Assembly: GCA_030715135.1 (NCBI GenBank)
Contig: JAUYVH010000001.1
Coordinates: forward strand, 1-64,000
DNA: 64,000 nucleotides
Direction: 5' to 3'
From: Keguizhuia sedimenti
GTDB taxonomy: Bacteria; Pseudomonadota; Gammaproteobacteria; Burkholderiales; Burkholderiaceae_D
Shown here: in pieces, positions 43,808 to 52,107 of the stretch
How the letters are laid out: every line of letters starts with the position of its first letter
Position numbering within the stretch: position 1 is the stretch's first letter
Notes under the pieces: generated by a model
Databases searched by the model: none
What the model was told of the DNA's origin: nothing
The model's input: only the letters and a program-made list of their open reading frames with translations
Translations under genes and position numbers: made by a program

Positions 43808-46366
43808 TTAACTGCCTTCCAGGAAGCTCTTGAGCTTGTCGGAACGCGATGGATGACGCAGCTTGCGCAATGCCTTCGCTTCGATCTGACGGATACGCTC
43901 ACGCGTGACGTCGAACTGCTTGCCCACTTCCTCCAGCGTATGGTCGGTCGACATCTCGATGCCGAAACGCATGCGCAGCACTTTTGCTTCGCGCGGCGTC
44001 AGGGAGTCGAGCACGTCCTTCACCACACCGCGCATGGATGCATGCAGAGCCGCATCGGCCGGAGCCAGCGTATTGTTGTCCTCGATGAAGTCGCCCAGAT
44101 GTGAATCGTCATCGTCACCGATCGGTGTTTCCATCGAAATCGGTTCCTTGGCGATCTTCATGATCTTGCGGATCTTATCCTCGGGCATTTCCATCTTGAG
44201 CGCGAGCGTCGCCGGATCCGGCTCGGCACCGGTTTCCTGCAGGATCTGGCGCGAGATGCGGTTCATCTTGTTGATCGTTTCAATCATGTGCACCGGAATA
44301 CGGATAGTGCGCGCCTGATCGGCGATCGAACGCGTGATGGCCTGACGGATCCACCACGTCGCATAAGTCGAGAACTTGTAGCCGCGACGGTATTCAAACT
44401 TGTCCACGGCCTTCATCAGACCGATATTGCCTTCCTGGATCAGGTCGAGGAACTGCAAGCCGCGGTTGGTGTACTTCTTCGCAATCGAGATCACCAGACG
44501 CAGGTTGGCTTCGGTCATTTCGCGCTTGGCCTTGCGCGCCTTCATTTCACCGGCTGCCATCTTCTTGTTGATGTTGCGAAGATCCGGTAAAGGCAATACG
44601 ACGCGCGCCTGCAGGTCGATCAGTTTTTGCTGCAATTCCTTCACCGTGGGCACGTTACGCGCCAAGACCGTGCTGTAATCGTGGTTCGCTGTCACTTCGC
44701 CATCGACCCACTCCAGGTTGGTTTCATTTCCCGGGAAGACCTTGATGAAATGCGTGCGCGGCATACCGCACTTGTTCACGACCACATCAAGAATCTGCTT
44801 TTCGATCTGACGTACTTCGTCGACCTGGCCGCGTAGCGTATCGCACAGTTTCTCGACGACTTTCGCAGTGAAGCGGATATTGAGAAGCTCATTCGATATC
44901 GTCTCCTGCGCCTTGACGTAAGGCTTGGAGTTGTAACCTTCTTTCTCGAATGCCTTGCGCATCTTGTCGAACTGGACTGCGATCGAATTGAATTTTTCGA
45001 GAGCGTCTTTTTTCAACTGTTCCAGTTGTTCGGCGGAGAAGCCCGCCGCACCGCCGGCGCTATTGTCTTCTTCTTCCTCTTCTTCGTCTTCCTCGTCTTC
45101 CTCGTCTTCTTCGTCGTCAGAAGCTGTCTGAGCGGCGCCGATTTCCGGTTCGGCCGCGTTGGGATCAACCATGCCGTCGACGATTTCATCGACCTTGATC
45201 TCGTCCTTGGCGATTCTGTCCGCAGTCGCCAGAATCTCGGCGATCGTAGTCGGACAAGCGGAAATCGCCTGGATCATGTCCTTCAGGCCATCTTCGATAC
45301 GCTTGGCGATCTCGATCTCGCCTTCGCGGGTCAACAGCTCGACCGAACCCATCTCGCGCATGTACATGCGCACGGGATCGGTGGTACGGCCGAAATCGGA
45401 ATCGACAGTCGACAGGGCTGCTTCGGCAGCCGCCTCGGCATCATCATCATCGCTGCTGACGGTTGCCACGTTGTCGGACAAGAGCAGCGTCTCGGCATCG
45501 GGCGCCTGCTCATAGACGGCAATGCCCATGTCGTTGAAGGTGCTGATGATGCCTTCAATCGCTTCAGGATCGACAATGTTTTCCGGCAGATGGTCATTGA
45601 TCTCGGAATAGGTCAGGAAACCGCGTTCCTTGCCGAGCTTGATCAAGGTTTTCAGTTTCTGGCGCCGGCGCTCGAGTTCTTCCTCGGTCGCTTCGGTATC
45701 GGAGGAAAAGGCGTCCTTAAGCAAGGCTTTTTCCTTGGCTTTACGGTCTTTCGCCTTTGCCTTGTCGGCTGCCTTGAGTTCCGCCCGCTCTACCGCGTTC
45801 AGTGCCGCAACCTCATCATTCTCCGGCTGAAAATCCTTTGGCTTGCGACCGCGCCGTCCAGGCACTTTCACTGCCGGCAGAACATAGCTTGACGTATCGA
45901 TGGCAGCGAGTGCGGCCGCATCGGTAGTTTGACTTACTCCGGAAGCCAGCATCACTGTGCCTGGCTTGCTCTCGGTTTGCGGCGCAGCCTTGCCTGCTTT
46001 GCCGACAATTGGGGATTCAGTTTTCTTTTTCGTCACAGAAGCTTTCAATTTTGCAGAAGCGGACTTGGCATCCGCTTTTGGTAAAGATTTTTCAACAGCC
46101 GTTCCAACCGCTTTGGAACCAGATTTAACAACAGCTTTGGCAGACGACTTGGATTCAGCCATTGAAGCCGCTTTGACCGAAGTCTTGCTGACCGCTTTGC
46201 CCGAAGTATTCGATGCTTTTTTTGCACCACCGTTCGGTTTGGCAGACACCGTCTTTGCCGTAGGCTTTGCGATTGACTTTGCCGACGCGGCTTTGGTTGC
46301 AGCCTGCTTCACATTTTTTGTGGAAGACGTGGGTTTTTGCGCGGATTTCTTCATTGCGTTTGCCAT
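43808..46366 (-). CDS. rpoD: Primary sigma factor RpoD (sigma-70)
   Basis: An 852-residue housekeeping sigma factor. Region 1.1 is at about 220-290, region 1.2 and 2 contain [21 protein letters not shown] and [36 protein letters not shown], region 2.4 is [18 protein letters not shown], and region 4 is [36 protein letters not shown] with the -35-binding helix. Between 1.2 and 2 lies an acidic stretch ([12 protein letters not shown]). The first ~200 residues are an unusual Lys/Ala/Ser-rich extension. It is the last protein gene of the rpsU-yqeY-dnaG-rpoD operon, 207 bp after dnaG, and is followed by the tRNA. Confidence 0.97.
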   Translation of the reverse strand: MANAMKKSAQKPTSSTKNVKQAATKAASAKSIAKPTAKTVSAKPNGGAKKASNTSGKAVSKTSVKAASMAESKSSAKAVVKSGSKAVGTAVEKSLPKADAKSASAKLKASVTKKKTESPIVGKAGKAAPQTESKPGTVMLASGVSQTTDAAALAAIDTSSYVLPAVKVPGRRGRKPKDFQPENDEVAALNAVERAELKAADKAKAKDRKAKEKALLKDAFSSDTEATEEELERRRQKLKTLIKLGKERGFLTYSEINDHLPENIVDPEAIEGIISTFNDMGIAVYEQAPDAETLLLSDNVATVSSDDDDAEAAAEAALSTVDSDFGRTTDPVRMYMREMGSVELLTREGEIEIAKRIEDGLKDMIQAISACPTTIAEILATADRIAKDEIKVDEIVDGMVDPNAAEPEIGAAQTASDDEEDEEDEEDEEEEEEDNSAGGAAGFSAEQLEQLKKDALEKFNSIAVQFDKMRKAFEKEGYNSKPYVKAQETISNELLNIRFTAKVVEKLCDTLRGQVDEVRQIEKQILDVVVNKCGMPRTHFIKVFPGNETNLEWVDGEVTANHDYSTVLARNVPTVKELQQKLIDLQARVVLPLPDLRNINKKMAAGEMKARKAKREMTEANLRLVISIAKKYTNRGLQFLDLIQEGNIGLMKAVDKFEYRRGYKFSTYATWWIRQAITRSIADQARTIRIPVHMIETINKMNRISRQILQETGAEPDPATLALKMEMPEDKIRKIMKIAKEPISMETPIGDDDDSHLGDFIEDNNTLAPADAALHASMRGVVKDVLDSLTPREAKVLRMRFGIEMSTDHTLEEVGKQFDVTRERIRQIEAKALRKLRHPSRSDKLKSFLEGS

Positions 46367-46573
46367 AGGATCAACGATGAAAAGTGCTGTTGTTAAGTAA
46401 GAAACTAGTTATAACTACCTTTGATTGCCCATTTCCGAATAATAATTTTTGCACTACCAATTGCTTTTCTATTTACATCAAGAAAATAAAAATTGGCGCA
46501 GCTACCTATAACATATTGAATCAAAAGCTTTTAATTGTATCATGGACGCCACTTTTCCTGCAGAAACAATTGC

Positions 46574-48382
46574 CTATAGGGACTTTTGCTGGTCGCTTTC
46601 AATTTGTGCGTCCCGGCGCAATTGTTCTTGTTGGGCGAGAAGTTCTCGATAACGGGCCTTCGCTTCCTCGGTCGGCAATCCCGCTGCCGCCAGTCGGTCG
46701 GACTCAGCTTTCAAGAGTTTCATTTTAGTCTGCCGAATCGCCCCTGCAAGCTCGAGTCTCACTGCCTGCAATTCACTTTCCGGTTCCGCAGCGACTTCTG
46801 CGATTAGCGGATCAAAATCCGCGCTATGCGAACGCAATTGTTCGGTCAACAAGGCAAAACTGGCTTGCTCGCCCAACACCCTTCCCGCCGCAACCAGTTG
46901 TTCCAACATGACGCCGCCGTCCGGAGCCGATTGTCCGACCATGCCTACCGCCACGTCGTCGATTTCATTTGCCAGCACCGGGTGCGCCATTAGCAAGCGC
47001 ATGATCTGCCGCTCCAATTCCACCGGCGGCCTGCGATTGACCCTTGCCGGCGCTCTTTGGGCGCGCGTAAGAGGCTTTTTCAGTTCAAACAGCGCTTCTA
47101 TTTCGACCGGCGACGACTGCGTCAGTTGCGCCAGATTGCGCACAATCTGCAGACGCAAGGCCGAAGGCGGCATGGCCTGCAACATGGGTTTCGCCGCAAA
47201 CTGCGCCTTGGCCCGCCCTTCGGCCGTATTCAAATCGAGATCCGTTGACACTTCGTTCAACAGGAATTGCGAAAGCGGCATGGCGTCCTGGATTTGCCGC
47301 TCGAATGCCTGCGTACCGAACTCGCGGACATAACTGTCCGGATCATGTTCTTTTGGCAGGAATAAAAACCTGATGGTCTTGTTGTCCGCGATATAAGGCA
47401 GACATGCCTCCAGTGCGCGCCGTGCAGCGCGGCGGCCTGCCGCATCGCCGTCAAAGCTGAAAACCACCTGGTCCGTTTGCCGCAGCAGCTTTTGCACATG
47501 CATCGGCGTGCATGCCGTGCCCAGCGTTGCGACCGCCTGCGAAAACCCCATTTGCGCCAGTGCCACTACGTCCATGTACCCTTCGGTGACCAATACATAT
47601 TCAGCGTCGCGAATGGCCTGTCTAGCCTCGAACAAGCCATATAGCTCGCTACCCTTTTGAAATAAGGGTGTTTCAGGAGAATTCAAGTATTTCGGCTCGC
47701 CGCCATCCATGACCCGGCCGCCAAATCCGATGACCTGGCCCTTGTTATTCCGGATCGGGAACATGATGCGATCACGGAAGCGGTCATAGCGTTTGCGGCC
47801 CGGCGAATCATCCTCGCCGCGCTCGATGACGAGGCCGGCCTCGACCAGCGCTTCATTCGATTCATAGTCCGGAAAAGCGGCACGCAGGGCGTCCCAGCTG
47901 CTGGGCGCATAGCCGATGCCGAACCTGGCTGCCACTTCTCCGGTCAATCCGCGCTTTTTGAGATAAGCGATGGCTTGCTGTGCGCCGCGCAACTGCTGGC
48001 GGTAGAAATCGTTTGCCCGTGTCATCGCCTCGGACAGGGCCATGCTTTTCGCTTTTGTTTCCGCGCGCTGTGCGGGCGGCATCTTGTCGTCGTTTTCCGG
48101 CACAGTCATGCCGACGTTTTGCGCCAGTTCCTTGACGGCCTCGACAAAACCCAGGCCGGAATATTCAATCAGGAAGCCGATCGCCGTGCCATGCGCGCCG
48201 CAACCGAAGCAATGGTAAAACTGCTTGGTCGGGCTGACGGTGAAGCTGGGAGATTTTTCGTTATGAAAAGGGCACAGGCCCATGAAATTCGCGCCACCCT
48301 TTTTCAGCTGCACATACTTTCCCACCACGTCGACGATATCGACCCGGTTGAGCAAGTCCTGAATGAAGGTTTGCGGAATCAT
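46574..48382 (-). CDS. dnaG: DNA primase DnaG
   Basis: A 602-residue primase that makes RNA primers for replication. The N-terminal zinc domain CPFHNEKSPSFTVSP...YHCFGCGAHG (about 40-65), the RNAP-like TOPRIM catalytic core (VLVTEGYMDVVALAQ near 265 and FSFDGDAAGRRAARRA near 310) and the C-terminal helicase-binding region are all present. The start is ATG at 48382 (MIPQTFIQDLL); the ORF is open further upstream, but the true N-terminus aligns here. Only CTCTCTACGCC precedes it, with no good Shine-Dalgarno, because the left arm of the repeat element at 48388-48732 lies 6 bp upstream. Confidence 0.97.
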   Translation of the reverse strand: MIPQTFIQDLLNRVDIVDVVGKYVQLKKGGANFMGLCPFHNEKSPSFTVSPTKQFYHCFGCGAHGTAIGFLIEYSGLGFVEAVKELAQNVGMTVPENDDKMPPAQRAETKAKSMALSEAMTRANDFYRQQLRGAQQAIAYLKKRGLTGEVAARFGIGYAPSSWDALRAAFPDYESNEALVEAGLVIERGEDDSPGRKRYDRFRDRIMFPIRNNKGQVIGFGGRVMDGGEPKYLNSPETPLFQKGSELYGLFEARQAIRDAEYVLVTEGYMDVVALAQMGFSQAVATLGTACTPMHVQKLLRQTDQVVFSFDGDAAGRRAARRALEACLPYIADNKTIRFLFLPKEHDPDSYVREFGTQAFERQIQDAMPLSQFLLNEVSTDLDLNTAEGRAKAQFAAKPMLQAMPPSALRLQIVRNLAQLTQSSPVEIEALFELKKPLTRAQRAPARVNRRPPVELERQIMRLLMAHPVLANEIDDVAVGMVGQSAPDGGVMLEQLVAAGRVLGEQASFALLTEQLRSHSADFDPLIAEVAAEPESELQAVRLELAGAIRQTKMKLLKAESDRLAAAGLPTEEAKARYRELLAQQEQLRRDAQIESDQQKSL

Positions 48383-48387
48383 GGCGT

Positions 48388-48732
48388 AGAGAGTGTTATG
48401 GGATGGTTTAGGGTCACGCAGCCTCGGAAAGCAGTTGACTGCTAGGGTAAAGCAGGGAATTCGAGCAGCATGCTGCTCGAATTCGATACGGTTGGCGCCT
48501 GCCAGCGCCAATGCGCCCTGCAAGGGCGGCGACGCGTCGTAGTGGTTCTATGGCAAGGAGCTGCAACAACGCAGGCGGCTGCTTGCCGAGGCTGCCCCTA
48601 GGGTTCGAGCCAGACGGGCGCATCGCGGTGCCGCAAGCCGCTTGCAGTGTCCATACTGCGGCGCGCCTTGCTTCGGGCGCTGCATCCCGTCTGGCTCGAA
48701 CGCGATCCCTAAACCATCCCATAACACTCTCT
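48388..48732. repeat. Nested inverted-repeat element between yqeY and dnaG
   Basis: A 345-bp element bounded by a perfect 26-bp inverted repeat (48388-48413 and 48707-48732). Inside is a second perfect 16-bp inverted repeat (48603-48618 and 48686-48701) and a 28-bp perfect palindrome at 48457-48484. No gene is apparent. The whole element can fold into one large cruciform or RNA structure. Its left arm abuts the dnaG start and its right arm lies 14 bp from the yqeY stop. It looks like a MITE or a composite of repetitive extragenic palindromes. Confidence 0.85.
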
Positions 48733-48746
48733 GGCTCGAAACGCGC

Positions 48747-49199
48747 TTAAGCCTTGCCGGAAAGCGCCGTTTTCACCATCCCGGAAACGGCCGTCATGTC
48801 GGCACGGCCCGTGAGCTTGCTTTTCAACACCGCCATGACCTTGCCCATATCTTGTGGGCCGGCGGCACCGGTTTCCGCTACGGCAGCGGCTACTTCCTTG
48901 CGGATTTCATCCTCGGACAGCGCGGCGGGCATATAGGCGGAGAGGACAGTCAGTTCAGCCTTCTCGATATCGGCCAGATCCTGGCGACCGCCGGCTTCAA
49001 ACTGGCTGATGGAATCCTTGCGCTGCTTGATCATTTTTTCAATGATGCCGAGGATTAGTTTGTCGTCGAGTTCGATGCGCTCATCGACTTCCTTCTGTTT
49101 CATGGCAGCCGTCAACAAACGGATCGCACCCAGGCGGCTTGTATCCTTGGCGCGCATTGCCGCCTTCATGTCGTCAGTGATTTGTTCTTTTAGGCCCAT
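48747..49199 (-). CDS. yqeY: GatB/YqeY-domain protein
   Basis: A 150-residue protein with a YqeY domain (related to the tail of GatB, the amidotransferase that acts on mischarged tRNA): MKAAMRAKDTSRLGAIRLLTAAMKQKEVDER and ELTVLSAYMPAALSEDEIRKEV. The start at 49199 (MGLKEQ) has GGAGAG upstream; 30 more codons of open frame lie before it. Second gene of the macromolecular synthesis operon, where YqeY often sits between rpsU and dnaG. Its biochemical role is unproved; tRNA binding is inferred. Confidence 0.93.
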   Translation of the reverse strand: MGLKEQITDDMKAAMRAKDTSRLGAIRLLTAAMKQKEVDERIELDDKLILGIIEKMIKQRKDSISQFEAGGRQDLADIEKAELTVLSAYMPAALSEDEIRKEVAAAVAETGAAGPQDMGKVMAVLKSKLTGRADMTAVSGMVKTALSGKA

Positions 49200-49326
49200 G
49201 CTGCTCTCCACATCGAATACGTTAAAAAGCTGGTCAATAAACGCCAAAACCCGCTGCGGACCAACACCGGAGCGGGTTTGCAATCTCACCGCACAAAACT
49301 ATGCGGCGCAGACTTTATACTGTTTA

Positions 49327-49539
49327 TCAGTACATCTTCTTCGGCAATTGCTGGCTGCGGATGCGCTTGTAGTGACGCTTCACGGCAGCGGCGAGCTTAC
49401 GCTTGCGCTCAGCAGTCGGCTTCTCATAGAATTCACGCGCACGCAACTCGGTCAGCAAACCGGTTTTTTCAATGGTGCGCTTGAAGCGACGCATAGCGAC
49501 TTCGAACGGCTCGTTTTCTTTAAGGCGAATAGTTGTCAT
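49327..49539 (-). CDS. rpsU: 30S ribosomal protein S21
   Basis: A 70-residue basic protein ([20 protein letters not shown], then [20 protein letters not shown]) of the small ribosomal subunit, involved in initiation through base-pairing of the 16S 3' end. The start at 49539 matches the family; an open frame of 20 residues upstream is not translated. First gene of the macromolecular synthesis operon, preceded by the promoter at 49577-49605. Confidence 0.97.
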   Translation of the reverse strand: MTTIRLKENEPFEVAMRRFKRTIEKTGLLTELRAREFYEKPTAERKRKLAAAVKRHYKRIRSQQLPKKMY

Positions 49540-49576
49540 GTAAATACGGTAGCAAAAGTTTTGCGGAAAGCCGAGA

Positions 49577-49605
49577 AGTATAACAGCCAAATCAAACAAT
49601 GAAAA
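49577..49605 (-). promoter_or_regulatory. Candidate sigma-70 promoter of the macromolecular synthesis operon
   Basis: On the minus strand TTTTCA (49605-49600), 17 bp, then TATACT (49582-49577). The -10 is excellent, the -35 moderate; spacing is ideal. It leaves a leader of about 30-40 bases before rpsU. Confidence 0.55.
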
Positions 49606-49648
49606 GCCCGCTGCTACCGTAAATCACACTTCCGACATTGTTCCGATG

Positions 49649-50845
49649 TCATATTGACAATCCTGCGGCCACGCCCGACGACCATGCCCACTGGAAATTG
49701 TAGCCGCCCAGCCAGCCTGTCACATCCACCGCTTCCCCGATGAAATAAAGGCCGGGCACGGCTTCAACCATCATCGTTTGCTGCGACAATGTCCGTGTAT
49801 CAATGCCTCCAAGAGTGACTTCCGCCTTGCGGTAACCTTCAGAACCATTTGGAATGATGGTCCAGTGGTTAAGAGACTGTCCAACTTGCCGCAACGCCTT
49901 ATCGCTCAAGTCGGCAACCCTGGCATCGGGATTGAAGCCGTTGGCAAGCAACCAGCCTTCCGCCAAACGCGACGGCATCCACTGCGCCAATTGATTCCCA
50001 AGGTTTTTTTTAATTCCGTTCTTGCCTGCAATCAAGGCATCGGCCACATCTATTTCAGGCAACAGGTTCAGCTTTAAAGCCGTGCCTGGTTGCCAATAGC
50101 TGGAAATCTGCAATATGGCGGGTCCCGACAAACCGCGATGCGTAAACAGCAAGTCTTCTCGGAAATGGCCGCGCGCTTTCTTCTCGCCGGTTTCAACCTC
50201 GACTTCCAGTGCAATGCCCGCCAAGTCGACAAAAGGCTGCCACTCTGCAGCATTAAACGTCAACGGAACAAGACCCGGCCGGGGATCAACGGTCTTGATA
50301 CCGAACTGCGTGGCAATCCGGTAAGCAAAGTCGGTAGCGCCGATTTTCGGAATCGACAATCCACCGGTGGCAATTACGACTTTTTCCGCATTGATCTGAC
50401 CAGCCTCTGCCTGAATGCTGAACATTTCCCCTTCCTTGTTAATGCCAACAATCTTGCAAGGCATGCGCCACGTCACATGTCCCGCATCGCATTCCGCTTT
50501 CAGCATGGCGATGATGTCTTCGGAAGATCGGTCACAGAATAATTGTCCCTTGTGCTTCTCGTGATAGGAGATGCGGGATTTTTTTACCAGTGAAATGAAA
50601 TCGCGAGAGGTATAACGCGCCAAGGCACTCTTTGCGAAATGCGGGTTTCCTGAAAGGAAATTATTCGGACCGGCTTCGATATTGGTGAAGTTGCAACGAC
50701 CGCCGCCGGAAATGCGGATCTTCTCGGCAAGGCGCGTTGCATGATCGATCAGCACTACTTTCTTGCCACGCTGGCCGGCCACCGCCGCACACATCATGCC
50801 GGCCGCGCCTGCGCCGATAATCGCTGCATCGAATTGTTCTGCCAT
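49649..50845 (-). CDS. BaiN/HI0933-family flavoprotein oxidoreductase
   Basis: A 398-residue FAD-binding protein. The dinucleotide-binding motif AAIIGAGAAGMMCA is at about 7-20, RISGGGRCNFTN (family signature) near 43, ATGGLSIPKIGATDFAYRIA near 160, and GLYFIGEAVDVTGWLGGYNFQWAWSSG at the C-terminus. Members are poorly characterised; BaiN reduces bile-acid intermediates, and others (HI0933) have no known substrate. It is convergent in position with the rpsU promoter region and not part of an obvious operon. Confidence 0.9.
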   Translation of the reverse strand: MAEQFDAAIIGAGAAGMMCAAVAGQRGKKVVLIDHATRLAEKIRISGGGRCNFTNIEAGPNNFLSGNPHFAKSALARYTSRDFISLVKKSRISYHEKHKGQLFCDRSSEDIIAMLKAECDAGHVTWRMPCKIVGINKEGEMFSIQAEAGQINAEKVVIATGGLSIPKIGATDFAYRIATQFGIKTVDPRPGLVPLTFNAAEWQPFVDLAGIALEVEVETGEKKARGHFREDLLFTHRGLSGPAILQISSYWQPGTALKLNLLPEIDVADALIAGKNGIKKNLGNQLAQWMPSRLAEGWLLANGFNPDARVADLSDKALRQVGQSLNHWTIIPNGSEGYRKAEVTLGGIDTRTLSQQTMMVEAVPGLYFIGEAVDVTGWLGGYNFQWAWSSGVAAGLSI

Positions 50846-51052
50846 GGCTTGTATGCGAATGAGGAAGGCGTGATTGTAGTGCTTATCCGTATCGACCGGT
50901 GATGGATGCGCCTTGACCCGTCAAAGCACTTTCTGAAAAAACCGCGGAGGAGCGATTTCTTTTCAAGGCGCACGAGAACGGAGTGTGTGCTAAGCATCCG
51001 CAGCACAGTGCGGCTCCGGCTGTATTCGTATTTTTATCGGTCCAGCAAACTG

Positions 51053-52054
51053 CTAACTCTTGATAGCCTCACGGATTTTCCTGGAGACGCTCAGGCATTG
51101 CTCCACCTGATCCGCAATCGGCTGCGGCACAGGCTGTTCGCCGCGCAAGGCTTGTGCAATCCATGCCACCGTGGTGTGCGCATCGATGGCCGCGGGCAGG
51201 GGCGGCATCTGGTCAACGGGAGCCTGGCGCTCGATCAGTGTTGTCTTCTGATGATCGTGAAACCACTCAACCTGTTGCGCACGCTTGGCATTGGCAACGG
51301 TCTCACCTTCCGTGCCGCGCATCAGGAAAACATCCCCACGTTCAACCGGCGCCGCGGTGGTGAAATACTCGGTCAGCATGCTCAGATATTCCGGATGGGT
51401 ATAGGACGTCAAGCGCAGGGCCGGCCCCTCGAATGGCTGCATGATCTTAACCAGCGTATGGGTTGAATTGCGCACACCCAGGATACGGCGCAAGGACAGA
51501 AGATTGGCCATCTTAGGAGCCAGGGTGTCAATAGTCATGAATACCGGCTGGCGCCTGGAAAACTGCTCTTGCACCTGCTGGGGTGTGGAGGCGAGCTGCA
51601 AATCCATCGCCTGCAATATTTCCGCAGTCGTCACCCGGCCCGGATCATTCACCATGCCATGAATGAAAACCGGCACGCCTTCACGCGCCAGCAGGAATGC
51701 AAGAAGCGGTGTCAGGTTTGGCATCTGGCGCGAGCCGTTATAGCTGGGAATCACGACAGGGGCATATTCAGTGACCGGCGCAGCGATGCGCGGGAACGCC
51801 GCTTCTGCCGCATCCAGGAAACCGGCGATCTCGTCGACCGATTCCCCCTTGATGCGCATGGCAAGCAGAATGCCGCCCATTTCCAGGTCCGATACGCGGC
51901 CATCCAGCATGGCCGAATAAAGCTCGCGAGCCTCTTCGCGCGTCATGCTGCGCGCACCCTTTTTGCCGCGACCGATTTCCTTGATGAATGGAGCGGCGCG
52001 GAATGGTTCCACCGTTGCTGTCTTTTGCATTGGGTTTGTATGCGTGTTTTTCAT
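51053..52054 (-). CDS. ybiB: YbiB, TrpD2-like DNA-binding protein
   Basis: A 333-residue member of the anthranilate phosphoribosyltransferase-like family that lacks enzymatic activity in its characterised relatives and binds nucleic acid (YbiB/TrpD2). Evidence: RGKKGARSMTREEARELYSAML at about 29-52, SDLEMGGILLAMRIKGES, and VIPSYNGSRQMPNLTPLLAFLL instead of the catalytic PRPP loop. The start at 52054 (MKNTHTNPM) lacks a strong ribosome site; TTG at 52060 is an alternative. It is 53 bp after the nitrate reductase gene in the same direction, an arrangement that suggests cotranscription, as seen in other proteobacterial nitrate clusters. Confidence 0.85.
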   Translation of the reverse strand: MKNTHTNPMQKTATVEPFRAAPFIKEIGRGKKGARSMTREEARELYSAMLDGRVSDLEMGGILLAMRIKGESVDEIAGFLDAAEAAFPRIAAPVTEYAPVVIPSYNGSRQMPNLTPLLAFLLAREGVPVFIHGMVNDPGRVTTAEILQAMDLQLASTPQQVQEQFSRRQPVFMTIDTLAPKMANLLSLRRILGVRNSTHTLVKIMQPFEGPALRLTSYTHPEYLSMLTEYFTTAAPVERGDVFLMRGTEGETVANAKRAQQVEWFHDHQKTTLIERQAPVDQMPPLPAAIDAHTTVAWIAQALRGEQPVPQPIADQVEQCLSVSRKIREAIKS

Positions 52055-52107
52055 TTGCAAAGGTTACTATGAAGCGGCAATTTCGTCTTCATTCCCATCG
52101 CCTTCCT

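Noticed and set aside
45026-45892. A 288-codon plus-strand frame opposite rpoD
   Set aside because: Phe/Leu/Asp-rich antisense frame created by the acidic stretch of RpoD.
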